Source of the DNA: Edaphobacter modestus
Lineage (GTDB): Bacteria; Acidobacteriota; Terriglobia; Terriglobales; Acidobacteriaceae
Assembly: GCF_004217555.1 (NCBI RefSeq)
Contig: NZ_SHKW01000001.1
Location: 4,464,001 to 4,528,000 of the forward strand
Reading direction: 5' to 3'
DNA length: 64,000 nt
Numbering within the stretch: the first letter of the stretch is position 1; every line of letters starts with the position of its first letter. The position numbers and the translations under genes are program-made. Below, one piece after another: positions 8,225 through 18,201 of the stretch. Under the pieces are notes generated by a model. That model saw nothing but the letters and a program-made list of their open reading frames with translations. It was not told the origin of the DNA and did not search any database.

Positions 8225-9366
8225 TCATTTTGGGAAGAAGTTAGAGTGCAACTTGGTCTCCAACCAGTCGTAGCCTTCGGAGATGAATGGCTTTCCCCAA
8301 TCCAGACTTCCAAAGACCCGATGAAGTACCGTGAAGTGCTCTTGTTTAGGGCTCTTTGTGCAGTCTTCGAACTCCTTGAACATCAGGTCTCTCCAGGCAT
8401 TCAGAGTCGGCACGGACTGTCCCACCGCATACAGAATCTCCGTCGTCTGCCAGCCTAGTGCGAACATGAACCTGAAGTAGCGCTCGACAATCTGATCTAG
8501 ATGCGCGTCCTCAATTCGTCCAAGCTCGCTCATCAACTCCCAGATCGAAAAGCACCACATCCTGACCAAGGTTGTGCCGTCAGGCTTGGACTCGAGTCCT
8601 CAAGTGTCCCCTGATTTCTCCCAACCGACATTCGAACCGCCTTTTCCGTCAGGTCTTCGAAGTCCGAGGCAATCTCATTCAACAAGTATGTGTACGGCGT
8701 ATGAGGCGCGAATACTCCGCCCGCACCCCTTGCGAAGGATGAATCGTATTTCGAGTGGCTATAGATCTTCATGAGAATCTGCCACAGATCGGAGATATAG
8801 AAGTCTTTCTCTACGCCCTCATCAATCCCTGCGCCGATTGCCAGAACCTCGGTCTTGATCGCCAAATACAGCGGACAAGTCGATCGTTTTGACACCCTCT
8901 GAGTGGCTACATAGTTCTCGTCGGGCTGGTTGTATGGACCGTCGAGCTGACCGCTCTCGATCTTGTTCATCGCCGTAATGATCAAGGGATAGTGCGCGTT
9001 TGTGTCGTGGTACCAATGCGGGTTCTCAAAGGTCGATTCGACCAGCTTCTTCTCAGCATCGGTGTACTACAGGTGTTCGATCCCGCCGAATCTTTCAACG
9101 ACGGCGGACTGTAAAGGAGAAGTCCCCGATACCAGCATCTCCCGCACGACAGTCTCAACAGCTTGCAGGCGGTTCTCTAGGGGATCCAGGAAAGAGCGCT
9201 GCGCGAGTAGGTCACCATCTCCAGATGCAATCCAAACGGAGGTGGTACCCCGAGTGGTGTATCTCGAAAGATGAGAAAGACGAGCGCTGCCAAACTTCCA
9301 TATAATGGAATTCGGAGAGCCAAATAGATTTGGCCGTAGAATCATGATGCGAGAGGCTAGGCGCAT
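8225..9366 (-). pseudogene. hypothetical gene broken by an in-frame TAG and a frameshift
   Basis: One ancestral gene of about 380 codons can be read on the minus strand from the ATG at 9366. The frame is continuous to 8533 except for a TAG at 9067-9069, after GIEHL and before YTDAEKKLVES. Near 8580 a one-base shift moves the reading into the frame that ends at 8225 (WELMSELGRIEDAHLDQ onward). The joined protein is soluble and mostly helical with no recognised domain. Two lesions make loss of function much more likely than recoding. It diverges from the gene at 9399 with only 32 bases between them. Confidence 0.65.
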
Positions 9367-9398
9367 GCGAATAGCAGCTTAAACGTGGAGATTCAGGA

Positions 9399-10769
9399 AT
9401 GGCTGCTTCTACCGATCTTCCAGACATTGGGCTTCCGACTCCCGAAGAAGCGTATTCCGCGTTCAGAAGCTTCGTTTCTCAATTTGATCTAATAGAGCTG
9501 CTAAGTCAGTTGACACTAACGTGTCTCTTCGCCCAGAAAGATTTTTTGGGTGAAGCCAGCGACGAGCGGCGATGGGCTCGGTTCATTGAGTTTACCGCGG
9601 GCTATCTCGTTAGTCTCCAAAGACCGCAAAAACCTCTGCAGACGTTCGACGGTTCGCGCATAGAAGAGTTTGAATCGTTGGTGAAGCGCTACTTCGACTC
9701 CTTCATGGGGCATTTCTTGTCCGCTCAACCGGAAACCCAGGAACGAAAGTCCTCTGACGATCTCTTACGATCGGCCCAAATCTACTCTCTGTGGGTCCGT
9801 GGCGATGCCTACCCGCATCAATTCTTTACATATGCGCAAGAACTATACGGTCAACATGACACATGGTTCACCACTCATCTCGGGTTCACGATTGCGGACG
9901 CCATCGGCATAATTCACTCGGTCGATGAAGAGTTGAACAGACGAGTAAATGCATCTGCGGACGATGCGCGAAAAACCGCTCCCATCAAGGCGGAGGAATA
10001 CCTGGAAGAAGCGGAGGCTCGGCAAATCAGCCGCAAGGAACTGGAAACCAGAGTCGCCATTCATCTTCATTATGGGGCGGCGGAAGCTCTCCTCCGATTT
10101 TCCTTAGACGAGCTTATCGATATATCCGGACGCGAGAAAAATGTTTGCGAAGCGTTTTTGCGGCGCATGAGCCAACCATTCGGTTATCACAATCCTGCCT
10201 TCCCCGATACGTTTACCGATTCGGCAAAGGCACCGTGGGATTACAACACCATTGACGAGAGGCCTTTCCTCGAAGACGGAGGCTTCTATTGGTTCTTTAC
10301 CAATCCGATGATCGCATCCGTCTTGTTTCATACGTTCTACTTCGATCTGATGGCGGATAAGACGTACCGTCCTACATTCGAGAAGTCGAGGGGAGATTTC
10401 GTAGAGCGCAAAGTTCGGCAGTACATGATGAGAATCTTTCCGAACCAAATGGTTCTTGGGAATCCAAATTATCCAAACGGAGAAGAGTTCTCAGATGTCG
10501 CTGTCCTGCATGACGGGAAGATTTTGATCTTTCAGTGCAAGGCCAAAGGGCTGACGCGGGACGCCCGAGTAGGCGCAGACTTCAGCAAGCTAAGGTCCGA
10601 TATGCAAGCCGCTATTAGAAACGCGTTTGACCAGGCCGTGCGCGCCAGAACCTATATCCGCAGCACAGATAGACCTGCGTTGAGCGTAGGCGGCCTAACA
10701 TTGAAGATCGATGGCGAAATGATTACCGACATTTATCTGATAAATGTCACAATGATGCCCCTGCTGTAA
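9399..10769 (+). CDS. hypothetical protein with PD-(D/E)xK nuclease-like segment (first part of an interrupted gene)
   Basis: The 456-residue product is acidic and helical, with a C-terminal segment resembling a restriction-endonuclease-like fold. In it, EEFSDVAV has Asp366, and a strand ends in QCK (Gln379, Lys381), the D...(E/Q)xK pattern of NERD-like and similar nucleases. Its actual activity is unknown. A GGAG precedes the ATG. The frame continues beyond the TAA at 10767 without shift through 10770-11585, so the natural protein was probably about 728 residues. As it stands, a truncated protein retaining the putative nuclease segment could still be made. Confidence 0.65.
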   Translation: MAASTDLPDIGLPTPEEAYSAFRSFVSQFDLIELLSQLTLTCLFAQKDFLGEASDERRWARFIEFTAGYLVSLQRPQKPLQTFDGSRIEEFESLVKRYFDSFMGHFLSAQPETQERKSSDDLLRSAQIYSLWVRGDAYPHQFFTYAQELYGQHDTWFTTHLGFTIADAIGIIHSVDEELNRRVNASADDARKTAPIKAEEYLEEAEARQISRKELETRVAIHLHYGAAEALLRFSLDELIDISGREKNVCEAFLRRMSQPFGYHNPAFPDTFTDSAKAPWDYNTIDERPFLEDGGFYWFFTNPMIASVLFHTFYFDLMADKTYRPTFEKSRGDFVERKVRQYMMRIFPNQMVLGNPNYPNGEEFSDVAVLHDGKILIFQCKAKGLTRDARVGADFSKLRSDMQAAIRNAFDQAVRARTYIRSTDRPALSVGGLTLKIDGEMITDIYLINVTMMPLL

Positions 10770-11585
10770 TTTTCTTCACGGTTTGAAAACATTGAAGAGG
10801 CGCTGGGACTGTTTCCGGAGAAGGAATACCCCTTCTCCGTCGCTCTTGGTGATTTGGACATTCTGACTCAACTGTTGCGCACGCCCGCCACATTCCTCCA
10901 CTACATCAATCGACGCCTCGCACTGGAGAAGACGTCATTCGGCATTCATGCCGATGAATTGGACCTGTTGGGGTTTTATCTCTCCCAGGGGATGTATTTT
11001 CAGGTTGCCGATTTCGAAAAGATGACTGAAGTCTATTTGAATGGGTACTCCGACGAAATCGACGAATACGTGCACCGTACATACGACCTGAGGGAAGCGG
11101 TAGAGCCCCCGACCTCACCGACCCCCGTTGGATTCAACGACATGCTTTCCGCCATCGAATCCCTTACCAACATGTACCGAACCGATTGCGCCATTGCGCT
11201 GTTGGACATGAGTGGTTCAAGCCGCGCGAAGGTTGTCGAAATGGTCGAAAAATCCAAAACGGCTACACGTAACGACGGGAAGGGTCACTCTGTCTCAATG
11301 GGCTCTCCAGAGCAGTCCAGAGGGTTTTCCTTCATCACCGCTATCGGGGAAAATGCCGTGGAAGCAATCTATGAGCAGGCTGCGAGCTTTGCCATGCTGA
11401 AGAAATATTCGGAAAGATACGACGAGTGGTTTGGACTGGGCTGGCATCGAGACAGTGCGAAGGCGATAGATGTGGCGATCGGATTGCGGTTCCCTTGGCA
11501 ACAAGATTTGGTTATGGAAGAGCTGGCACAGCGCTTCCTTAAATCTGGTACGCGGATTGAACTTAAGAACCTGTCCGGTGGCTGA
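10770..11585 (+). pseudogene. in-frame continuation of the 9399 gene after a TAA stop
   Basis: Reading on in the same frame after the TAA at 10767-10769 gives an uninterrupted 271 codons (FSSRFENIEEALGLF at the start, KNLSGG at the end) with the same acidic, helical character as the upstream part. The only possible independent start is a TTG at 10854 without a visible ribosome-binding site. It is therefore best read as the C-terminal third of one gene cut by a nonsense mutation. No domain was recognised in it. Confidence 0.55.
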
Positions 11586-11647
11586 GTTGAAGTATTCGGT
11601 GTTTGTTACTAACGGGATCGGCTAGCCTTGAAAGCGGAGAACCGCCG

Positions 11648-12327
11648 ATGACCTTACAGATTGGAATGCTGGGACAGGATGGAATAATCCTAGCTGGTGA
11701 CGCGAGAATCAACGCGAAGCCGATTCCGGACGCGGATGCCCCGTGGATGAGCTATGAAGGGCAGAAGATACACATAAGCAAGAGTGGTCGCATCGCGGTC
11801 AGTTGCGCTCATGACCTTCAAAGCGGAAGTCACGTTTCCGAAGCTATCTTTGCCAAGATGACGCCGGTGACTATCCAGGATGCGAGCGCGAAATAGAAGA
11901 GCTTGGCGCTGCGACCGCACAAGGCAGGAACGTTCAGTGCATTGTGGTTTTTGCAGACCCATTGCCGTGCATTTTTCTCTACACATATGCCAGGGTGGGC
12001 GATTCACAGCACAATGACTGCCAGCGAATCATCGGCTGTGTACCGTCAGGCGATACTCAGAATCCGGCAGTCTTTTGGGGAATGAGTCACTACAAGCAAC
12101 TCCCCGTTGAACAACTGAAACGCTTAGCGGCTTGCATGGTGATAGCCGGAGGGAAGCGGAACAGCGCCATCGTTGGCGGTTTCGAGATGGTGCTCTGCAC
12201 AAAAGATGGCTGTGTGCGGGTAGATGAAGCATCGACGAAGGAATTGCAGAGGCTAGCTCACGCGAAACTCCACGCCATCGGTGAGCTGATAATGAGTAAG
12301 CACCGTAGACGTACTGTGAGGACTTGA
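11648..12327 (+). pseudogene. proteasome-fold (Ntn-hydrolase-like) protein, frameshifted
   Basis: From the ATG at 11648 the protein begins MTLQIGMLGQDGIILAGD. If Met is removed, Thr1 would be the N-terminal nucleophile and an Asp falls at position 17. A Lys follows at 39 (GQKI), close to the Thr1/Asp17/Lys33 pattern of proteasome beta subunits and HslV. The frame stops at 11896. Homologous-looking sequence resumes in another frame (EIEELGAATAQGRNVQCIVV) and runs to 12327, so one frameshift near 11875 splits the gene. Intact, it would be about 225 residues, a typical size for the fold. The fold assignment is mine and rests on the N-terminal motif. Confidence 0.55.
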
Positions 12328-12328
12328 T

Positions 12329-12586
12329 ATGACGAACCCTGAATGCTCTGTGAAGGTGACCGTGTACCGTGTACGCCACGGCGACGGCATGATGTACTAC
12401 GGCGCACGCTTCGAATATCTCGGCAGCCGAAACCGTACCGTCCGAGAGCAGTGTATCGCCTACAGATGCGCTCAACATGACAGTGAGAAGAATGGCGTAT
12501 TGAGATGGCTTCAGGCGATGATTCATTGGGAGCAGGACAACTCTTCTTTTGAGGCGGCGCGACGCCGCGTGGCTTCAGAAAAATGA
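12329..12586 (+). CDS. hypothetical protein, 85 aa
   Basis: This small soluble protein begins one base after the end of the Ntn-hydrolase-like frame, so it was probably co-transcribed with it. It has a predicted beta-rich start (VKVTVYRVRHGDGMMYYGARFEYLG) split over residues 8-32 and a helical C-terminus. I do not recognise the family. Its position after a broken gene makes its own functionality uncertain. Confidence 0.45.
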   Translation: MTNPECSVKVTVYRVRHGDGMMYYGARFEYLGSRNRTVREQCIAYRCAQHDSEKNGVLRWLQAMIHWEQDNSSFEAARRRVASEK

Positions 12587-12689
12587 AGAAGGACAGGCCA
12601 ATGCGACCTTAGCCTCGACGCGGTGACCTCTTCTCTTCTTTCACACGTCTTCAGCTCGCAGAACTCGTTGAGACGACAGACCCAGTATC

Positions 12690-12880
12690 GCCCCCTGCGA
12701 AGTGCGTTGGATCGCAGCAGCGCGATAGTCGAAGATCCGCTCGAGGGTGCGGCGGACGAAGAGCCAGTGAGCGATTGCGCCGAAGAGGCCGAAGGGCAGA
12801 GCGTAATCGACGGTATCCTTCATCTCGGTTCCGCCGGGCAGGGTCTGAAACGTTCTATAAGAAGGGAAGTCAACAAAAAA
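12690..12880 (-). pseudogene. C-terminal remnant of an SRPBCC (START-like) ligand-binding protein
   Basis: On the minus strand a frame reads SYRTFQTLPGGTEMKDTVDY, ALPFG and then AIAHWLFVRRTLERIFDYR. This corresponds to the end of SRPBCC-family proteins, where a GG(T)xMxD turn leads to the long C-terminal helix. No start codon or N-terminal beta-sheet can be read in the same frame upstream, so only a fragment of about 55-60 codons survives. Confidence 0.55.
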
Positions 12881-13365
12881 CATTCCCCTTCGGCCGGATT
12901 GTTGTGGATTTCCAGCCCCCCTTGTAATCAAGCAGGATTTGTTCTCGCTTTCCGCTCCAAAGGCTCGGGACGCTGCGGACAACCGTGTAGCGTTTGTGGG
13001 TCTTCTCGCTGCGGTTTTCATGACTCGATACACGACGAAGCCAGTGACTTGTGAAACCGGCAAGCAGACCGTTGGTCATGTGCCAACCATGGTTCTATCT
13101 GGGACTTGTGGCCCATTGCTTTTTCAGGTTATCCGAGAGGACCTAGGTCGGCTGTGAGACTGGGTGCCCGAGGCACCGCGCGTCTAACTTTTCAGTTGAG
13201 ACTCACCTACATGTGAGCGCAGTCGATTAGTTCAAAATTAATAGAAGGAAGATAAGATTACGACAACATCCCCTTGCAGCATGAAAGAACATAGGGCGAT
13301 ACATAACCGAAAACACCTACTACATTTATTGACAATAATCGTTTTTTAACACGGGTTAGATTTTA
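12881..13365. other. intergenic, A+T-rich toward the Rhs gene
   Basis: No gene is supported. Composition changes from G+C-rich to A+T-rich after about 13200, and the last 170 bases probably hold the promoter of the Rhs gene. Several TTGACA- and TATAAT-like hexamers exist, but none is clear enough to call. The shift supports separate acquisition of the Rhs locus. Confidence 0.5.
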
Positions 13366-16300
13366 ATGAAAACTATTGTATTTCTGCTTAAGGTTACCTG
13401 CATTGCCCTCCTTTGTTTTGGCTCTCTAGCCAACATCCACTCTCAAACGCCGCAACAATTGGAGCAGGGTTTCATTCCCGGTGCCTCCTTCGACGTGACG
13501 TCGATAGACTCCGTAGGGCTTGCAAATGGGAATCTAATTCTCAATATTCCGCTTATATCTTACAAGCAAAGAGGTAGCCTTCCAGACTTTACACTCAACA
13601 TTCGCTATAACGGAAAAAGCTGGGACACCACATTCACTAATAGCGGCGGGCTTCTGGGGCAGGAATGGGTATTTAGTGGTGAAGGCATTGAAATTGCTCG
13701 AGGAGGAGCATATTCTGTAGGCCTCGCAACTCTCACTGCACCCGACGGTAATGCGCAAAACACGAATCTTATCTATGATTCTAGCGGCGCTACCCATTCA
13801 GTCGGTTGGAGCACCCCAACAAACGTTTTTGATGGTGAGACCATCGACGGAACGGCATTACAGTTCAAATTTTCGCAAGTTATCGATCGGGATGGGATAG
13901 TCAACACTGATTTGGTAGCTGATGAAGATTTCAATCAATTCGGGGTGGCTCAAAATGATCCCCTGGGAAATAAGATAACTCCCATAATTCAAAATAACAC
14001 TAGAGTATCTGGATGGATAGATTCGATAGGTCGGTCAATTCCAGCCCCGCCCTATGCGGCCCTTCCCTCACAGCCACCATCTCCCGGATGTACCACCGTT
14101 AACTTTCCTGGACCGCAAGGTGGAATTTCCCCTGTAGTTTTTTGCTATTCCCCCCACCAGATCATCTCCGCCTTCAATATTTCTGGTATTAAAGAAGAAA
14201 ATATTACTTTCTCGTTATTAGACACAATTACTTTACCCTCAGGCGATAAATGGACATTCAGCTATAACAGCTGGGGAGATCTTAGTGGAGTTGGTTTGCC
14301 GACCGGCGGCAGTATAGCCTACGAATGGATTACCATACCGGATGGTTGCGCTAATAGCACACCTATGAATAGAGCTGTTTCTCAGAGAACCATTAATGAT
14401 GGACAGTCAAGTAAAGTATGGAAATATAACTACAGCCCTCAAGGTATATCTCGCCACGCCACGTTAGTAACTGACCCCCAATTGAATGATACGTTGCATA
14501 TATTCGCTCCCCTTGGAAGTTCTTTTGGGTCGTGTGGCAACAATGAATATGAGACCGATGTTTTTACGGGCTCTTATTCAGTTCCCTCATATTCTGGAAG
14601 CTGTAGTCAGCTTCCTAGCGCCCCGAATCTAATCAGCGCAAAATTTACAACCTACGTGGGCGCCAGCGATAGCAGTGGTTCTCCGCTCTTTGTAGGCGGC
14701 AGTGGCGGAGAGCTCCCAAAAACGATCACTACAATGTGGCCTAACGGCGAAATGAGCACCATCACCAACAGTTATGATATGAGCGGGACTTGGTATGACC
14801 AAAGTGCGGTAGTTGCGTCAGTATCCCCTTCACCACTAATGCACTCGTTCAGCTACGGAGTTAAGAAATCGCAGCAAGTTACAGATTATGGACATTGCGC
14901 TCCCGGAAATCTCTTGGCAACTACAAATAACCAATATTACTGGGAGATCTCAGGAAATCGTGACTATTTGTCGAGTAATTTGATTGATCTAATGCAAAAT
15001 AGTCAAACCATCGATGCGGCGACAGGAAAAACCGTAGCCACTTCAACATTTAGCTATGACGACAACAATGGAAGCCCGCAAGGTATATTCGGAAACCAGA
15101 CCTCCATTTTGCGAGGAAGCGGCTCAGAGCAGACCAAAATTTCGACGGTCTACAACGGTTTTGGTATGCCTACTCAATCTGTAGATCCAAATGGAAATCC
15201 TACAACATATAGCTATGATAGTACCGGTCTATTCCTCAGCGGGATACAACATCCAACGACAAATGGAGTTAACCATACCGTAGGTTATGGATTCGATCGT
15301 AATACTGGAGCCGTTATTTCAACAACGGACGAAAACGGAGTGGTATCCAACTATTTTTACAATGATCCTTTAGGACGCATCTCTCAAGTAAGAAATGCGG
15401 TGGGCGCGTCTTCGGAAAACTGGATAACATATCAGTATCCTAGTCTGAGGCAAATCAATGTGGCACAGGATGAAAATACAAAGGGCGATGGCCTGCTGAA
15501 AAGTAGCACAACATTTGATGGTCTTCGTCGAGTGATTCAGCAGACTAACCCAAACGGCGCTGTGATCGATAAAACCTATGATGGTCTTGGCAATCTTCAG
15601 ACGCTATCTAATCCGCATATTGCCTCTTCATCGACCGATGGGACTACAACATATGCTTACGATGCGCTTAATCGAATCACTATTCAGACACAGCCAGACG
15701 GTTCAGTTCAAAGATGGGCTTATAGCGGCAGCCAGACAAATTTAACCGATGAGGCAGGCCATACTTGGTCGCGCAATTACGACGCACTGGGGCGTCTCGG
15801 TAATGTCACTGAACCTAACGGTGCCTCCACCAGTTACGTTTATGACGCTGCGGGGAACCTTACTAGCGCGACACAGATCGGTGCATCCGGTGACACAGGG
15901 CGTTCTCATAGGTTTAGTTATGACTCGCTGTCACGCCTTCGGTCCGCCACGAATCCTGAGACTGGAACAATCAACTACAACAGCTACGATGCCGACGGTA
16001 ATTTGATCAGCAAGACGGACGCGCGTGGCATAACGACTAGCTATACCTACGATGCTCTAAACCGTTTGACGCAAAGGAGCTATAACGATGGTGTAACTTT
16101 ACCTATTCTTTATGGCTATGACGCGAAAAGCATCCTTATTGGATCGACTCACACCACTCCAACAAATGGAGTGGGTCGCCTTAGTTGGAGTTGCACTCTA
16201 TTACCTAACTCTTGCCAAAGCATGACTTCATACAGCTATGATCCGATGGGAAGAATTGCTCAGCAGTGGTATCTCCGGCCTAGCAATCAGACGGGAGCAG

Positions 16301-18201
16301 CTGACGTGGTGAGTGCTTCTTATAATTTGGCTGGCAATATGACATCGCTGACCTATCCAGATGGACGTAACGATACACAGAGCTGGGACAGCGCAGGTCA
16401 TCTGCAAACGGTCACCTATGATAATTGGAATGGTCAACATGTAGGATATCCATATATTTCTTCGGCAAGCTATTGGCCGAATGATGCAGCCCAGGCCATA
16501 TTCTATGGGAACAATACGGCGACTGGATATCACATGAACAATCGCCAACAGATTGACACGTTTGATCTCGTATATCTTCCTTCAAATACCGTATATTCCT
16601 CGCTAGTCTATTGTTTTGGTGTCGCCACCCAACCTCTCGCGTCAGGCTTCCCGTCCTGTGACCAACTCACAAATGGCAACAATGGAAATACCCTGCAAAT
16701 CAAGGACGTACTAAATCCGGCCAATAACCAGTCATTCAGCTACGATGCACTGAACCGGATTATAAGTGCCTCATCCTCAACGTACTCTCAGCAATATGCG
16801 ATCGATTCCTTCGGCAATATGAGCATGATGGCGAATGGCTCGGCCATATACTCGTTCGATCCGACTACCAACCGTATCAGTAACCTGCCTTGCGCGAGCG
16901 CATTCGCGCCGTATGACGCAGGAGGCAATCAGCTCTGTGATACCGATCAAAATGGAGCCTTCCGGAAGTATGGTTTTGATGCCGCTAATCGGATCACTCA
17001 GGTCACGATGTTCGGAACCACTACTCCTTTTGAAAACTATTTTTACGATGCCAATGACAACCGAATCAGCAAGACTGGTGCGGACGGAAGCTCAACGGAG
17101 TACATCAACTTTAACGGTCAGCCGATTGCAGAGCGGAACAGCGGCGGTAGTTGGAGTGATTACATCTTCGCTAATGGAGAGAGAATCGCACGATCTGACA
17201 CCTCAACGGCCCCTTTGAATGGTCAAGCTAGCACGACTTACTATCACGTCGACCGGCTTGGTTCAACTGTTGCTTTGACGAACGGTAGTGGCGCTCTCGT
17301 GGAATCAGGGCGGTTTCTACCCTTTGGACAAGAACAAAGCTCCGAAACAAATTCAAACCACTATAAATTTACCGGCAAAGAACGGGATACCGAATCAGGG
17401 AATGACTACTTTGGAGCCAGATACTACAGCTCCAATATGGAACGATTCATGAGCCCAGACTGGGCAGCGCAGGCGGAGCCTGTTCCCTACGCAAAGCTCG
17501 ACAATCCTCAAAGTCTAAATCTGTACTCCTACGCGCTGAACAATCCGCTTCGTTATGCGGATTCGGATGGGCACGCGGCGACCTGTGGAGGCAACGACAA
17601 CTCTACCTGCAATGTCACGGTGACAACGATCAGTCAGAATGTGAGCTTTTATGATGGCAAGGGGAATCTCACTTCGACTGTAAATGTCACCACCAATCTA
17701 ACGACTGTCTCCAATTCTGTCTCAGGAGCAGTCGTTTCTACCACTGCATCGGGAACCGCAACGAATGTCCGTGGTCAGGCCTTCAGCAACTCCCAGCTAT
17801 CCACGATCGGTTCAACCATTGCCGGTGTACAGCAAGCGGGCGCTTCAATGGCCTTAGGAGCAAATCCAACTCAGCTACTAACAGCAATTACCGCGAAAGA
17901 GAGCACTTTGGGGATCGCAGCGCCGGTCAACCCATTGCAACTCTCCTGTAGCTCAGGTACCTGTTCGAACGGAGACAGGGATCACAACATACAAGGGGCT
18001 TTGAGCGTATTGCAAAACTTAGGGAAACGTTCCGACTACGATCCGGCGAGCACCTACAGCAGATATAACGGTGTTCCTGATCCAGGTCAGCGGGCTACGA
18101 ACGTTAGAAACTTCATGAACATTTACAATGGGATGAGGCAAACATCGGGAATTTGGTCCCCGTCGATGCCGTCGGCCCCTATCCCTGCGGGACTTCAATA
18201 A
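13366..18201 (+). CDS. exported Rhs/YD-repeat protein with variable C-terminal domain
   Basis: The 1611-residue protein has an N-terminal Sec-type signal peptide (about residues 1-27) and then many YD repeats (YDALNRI-, YDAAGNL-, YDPMGRI-like units, roughly 600-1290) that build the Rhs shell. The Rhs core follows (DRLGSTVALTNGSGA near 1297, FTGKERDTESG near 1340, ending LNLYSYALNNPLRYADSDG near 1400). After the core comes a unique tip of about 205 residues, where the polymorphic toxin sits in this family. The tip has AITAKESTLG with Glu1512, then NPLQLS and a Tyr/Asn-rich end, reminiscent of lysozyme or lytic-transglycosylase active-site regions. That is a motif impression, not proof. The gene is visibly richer in A+T than its neighbours, suggesting transfer. 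Confidence 0.85.
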   Translation: MKTIVFLLKVTCIALLCFGSLANIHSQTPQQLEQGFIPGASFDVTSIDSVGLANGNLILNIPLISYKQRGSLPDFTLNIRYNGKSWDTTFTNSGGLLGQEWVFSGEGIEIARGGAYSVGLATLTAPDGNAQNTNLIYDSSGATHSVGWSTPTNVFDGETIDGTALQFKFSQVIDRDGIVNTDLVADEDFNQFGVAQNDPLGNKITPIIQNNTRVSGWIDSIGRSIPAPPYAALPSQPPSPGCTTVNFPGPQGGISPVVFCYSPHQIISAFNISGIKEENITFSLLDTITLPSGDKWTFSYNSWGDLSGVGLPTGGSIAYEWITIPDGCANSTPMNRAVSQRTINDGQSSKVWKYNYSPQGISRHATLVTDPQLNDTLHIFAPLGSSFGSCGNNEYETDVFTGSYSVPSYSGSCSQLPSAPNLISAKFTTYVGASDSSGSPLFVGGSGGELPKTITTMWPNGEMSTITNSYDMSGTWYDQSAVVASVSPSPLMHSFSYGVKKSQQVTDYGHCAPGNLLATTNNQYYWEISGNRDYLSSNLIDLMQNSQTIDAATGKTVATSTFSYDDNNGSPQGIFGNQTSILRGSGSEQTKISTVYNGFGMPTQSVDPNGNPTTYSYDSTGLFLSGIQHPTTNGVNHTVGYGFDRNTGAVISTTDENGVVSNYFYNDPLGRISQVRNAVGASSENWITYQYPSLRQINVAQDENTKGDGLLKSSTTFDGLRRVIQQTNPNGAVIDKTYDGLGNLQTLSNPHIASSSTDGTTTYAYDALNRITIQTQPDGSVQRWAYSGSQTNLTDEAGHTWSRNYDALGRLGNVTEPNGASTSYVYDAAGNLTSATQIGASGDTGRSHRFSYDSLSRLRSATNPETGTINYNSYDADGNLISKTDARGITTSYTYDALNRLTQRSYNDGVTLPILYGYDAKSILIGSTHTTPTNGVGRLSWSCTLLPNSCQSMTSYSYDPMGRIAQQWYLRPSNQTGAADVVSASYNLAGNMTSLTYPDGRNDTQSWDSAGHLQTVTYDNWNGQHVGYPYISSASYWPNDAAQAIFYGNNTATGYHMNNRQQIDTFDLVYLPSNTVYSSLVYCFGVATQPLASGFPSCDQLTNGNNGNTLQIKDVLNPANNQSFSYDALNRIISASSSTYSQQYAIDSFGNMSMMANGSAIYSFDPTTNRISNLPCASAFAPYDAGGNQLCDTDQNGAFRKYGFDAANRITQVTMFGTTTPFENYFYDANDNRISKTGADGSSTEYINFNGQPIAERNSGGSWSDYIFANGERIARSDTSTAPLNGQASTTYYHVDRLGSTVALTNGSGALVESGRFLPFGQEQSSETNSNHYKFTGKERDTESGNDYFGARYYSSNMERFMSPDWAAQAEPVPYAKLDNPQSLNLYSYALNNPLRYADSDGHAATCGGNDNSTCNVTVTTISQNVSFYDGKGNLTSTVNVTTNLTTVSNSVSGAVVSTTASGTATNVRGQAFSNSQLSTIGSTIAGVQQAGASMALGANPTQLLTAITAKESTLGIAAPVNPLQLSCSSGTCSNGDRDHNIQGALSVLQNLGKRSDYDPASTYSRYNGVPDPGQRATNVRNFMNIYNGMRQTSGIWSPSMPSAPIPAGLQ

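Noticed and set aside
9067..9069. In-frame TAG considered as a recoded amino acid (pyrrolysine or read-through)
   Set aside because: The same gene also has a frameshift, a neighbouring gene is broken by TAA instead, and nothing in the window suggests recoding.
12881..13079. Minus-strand frame extending the SRPBCC fragment upstream
   Set aside because: The residues do not resemble the N-terminal part of that family, so only the C-terminal fragment is called.
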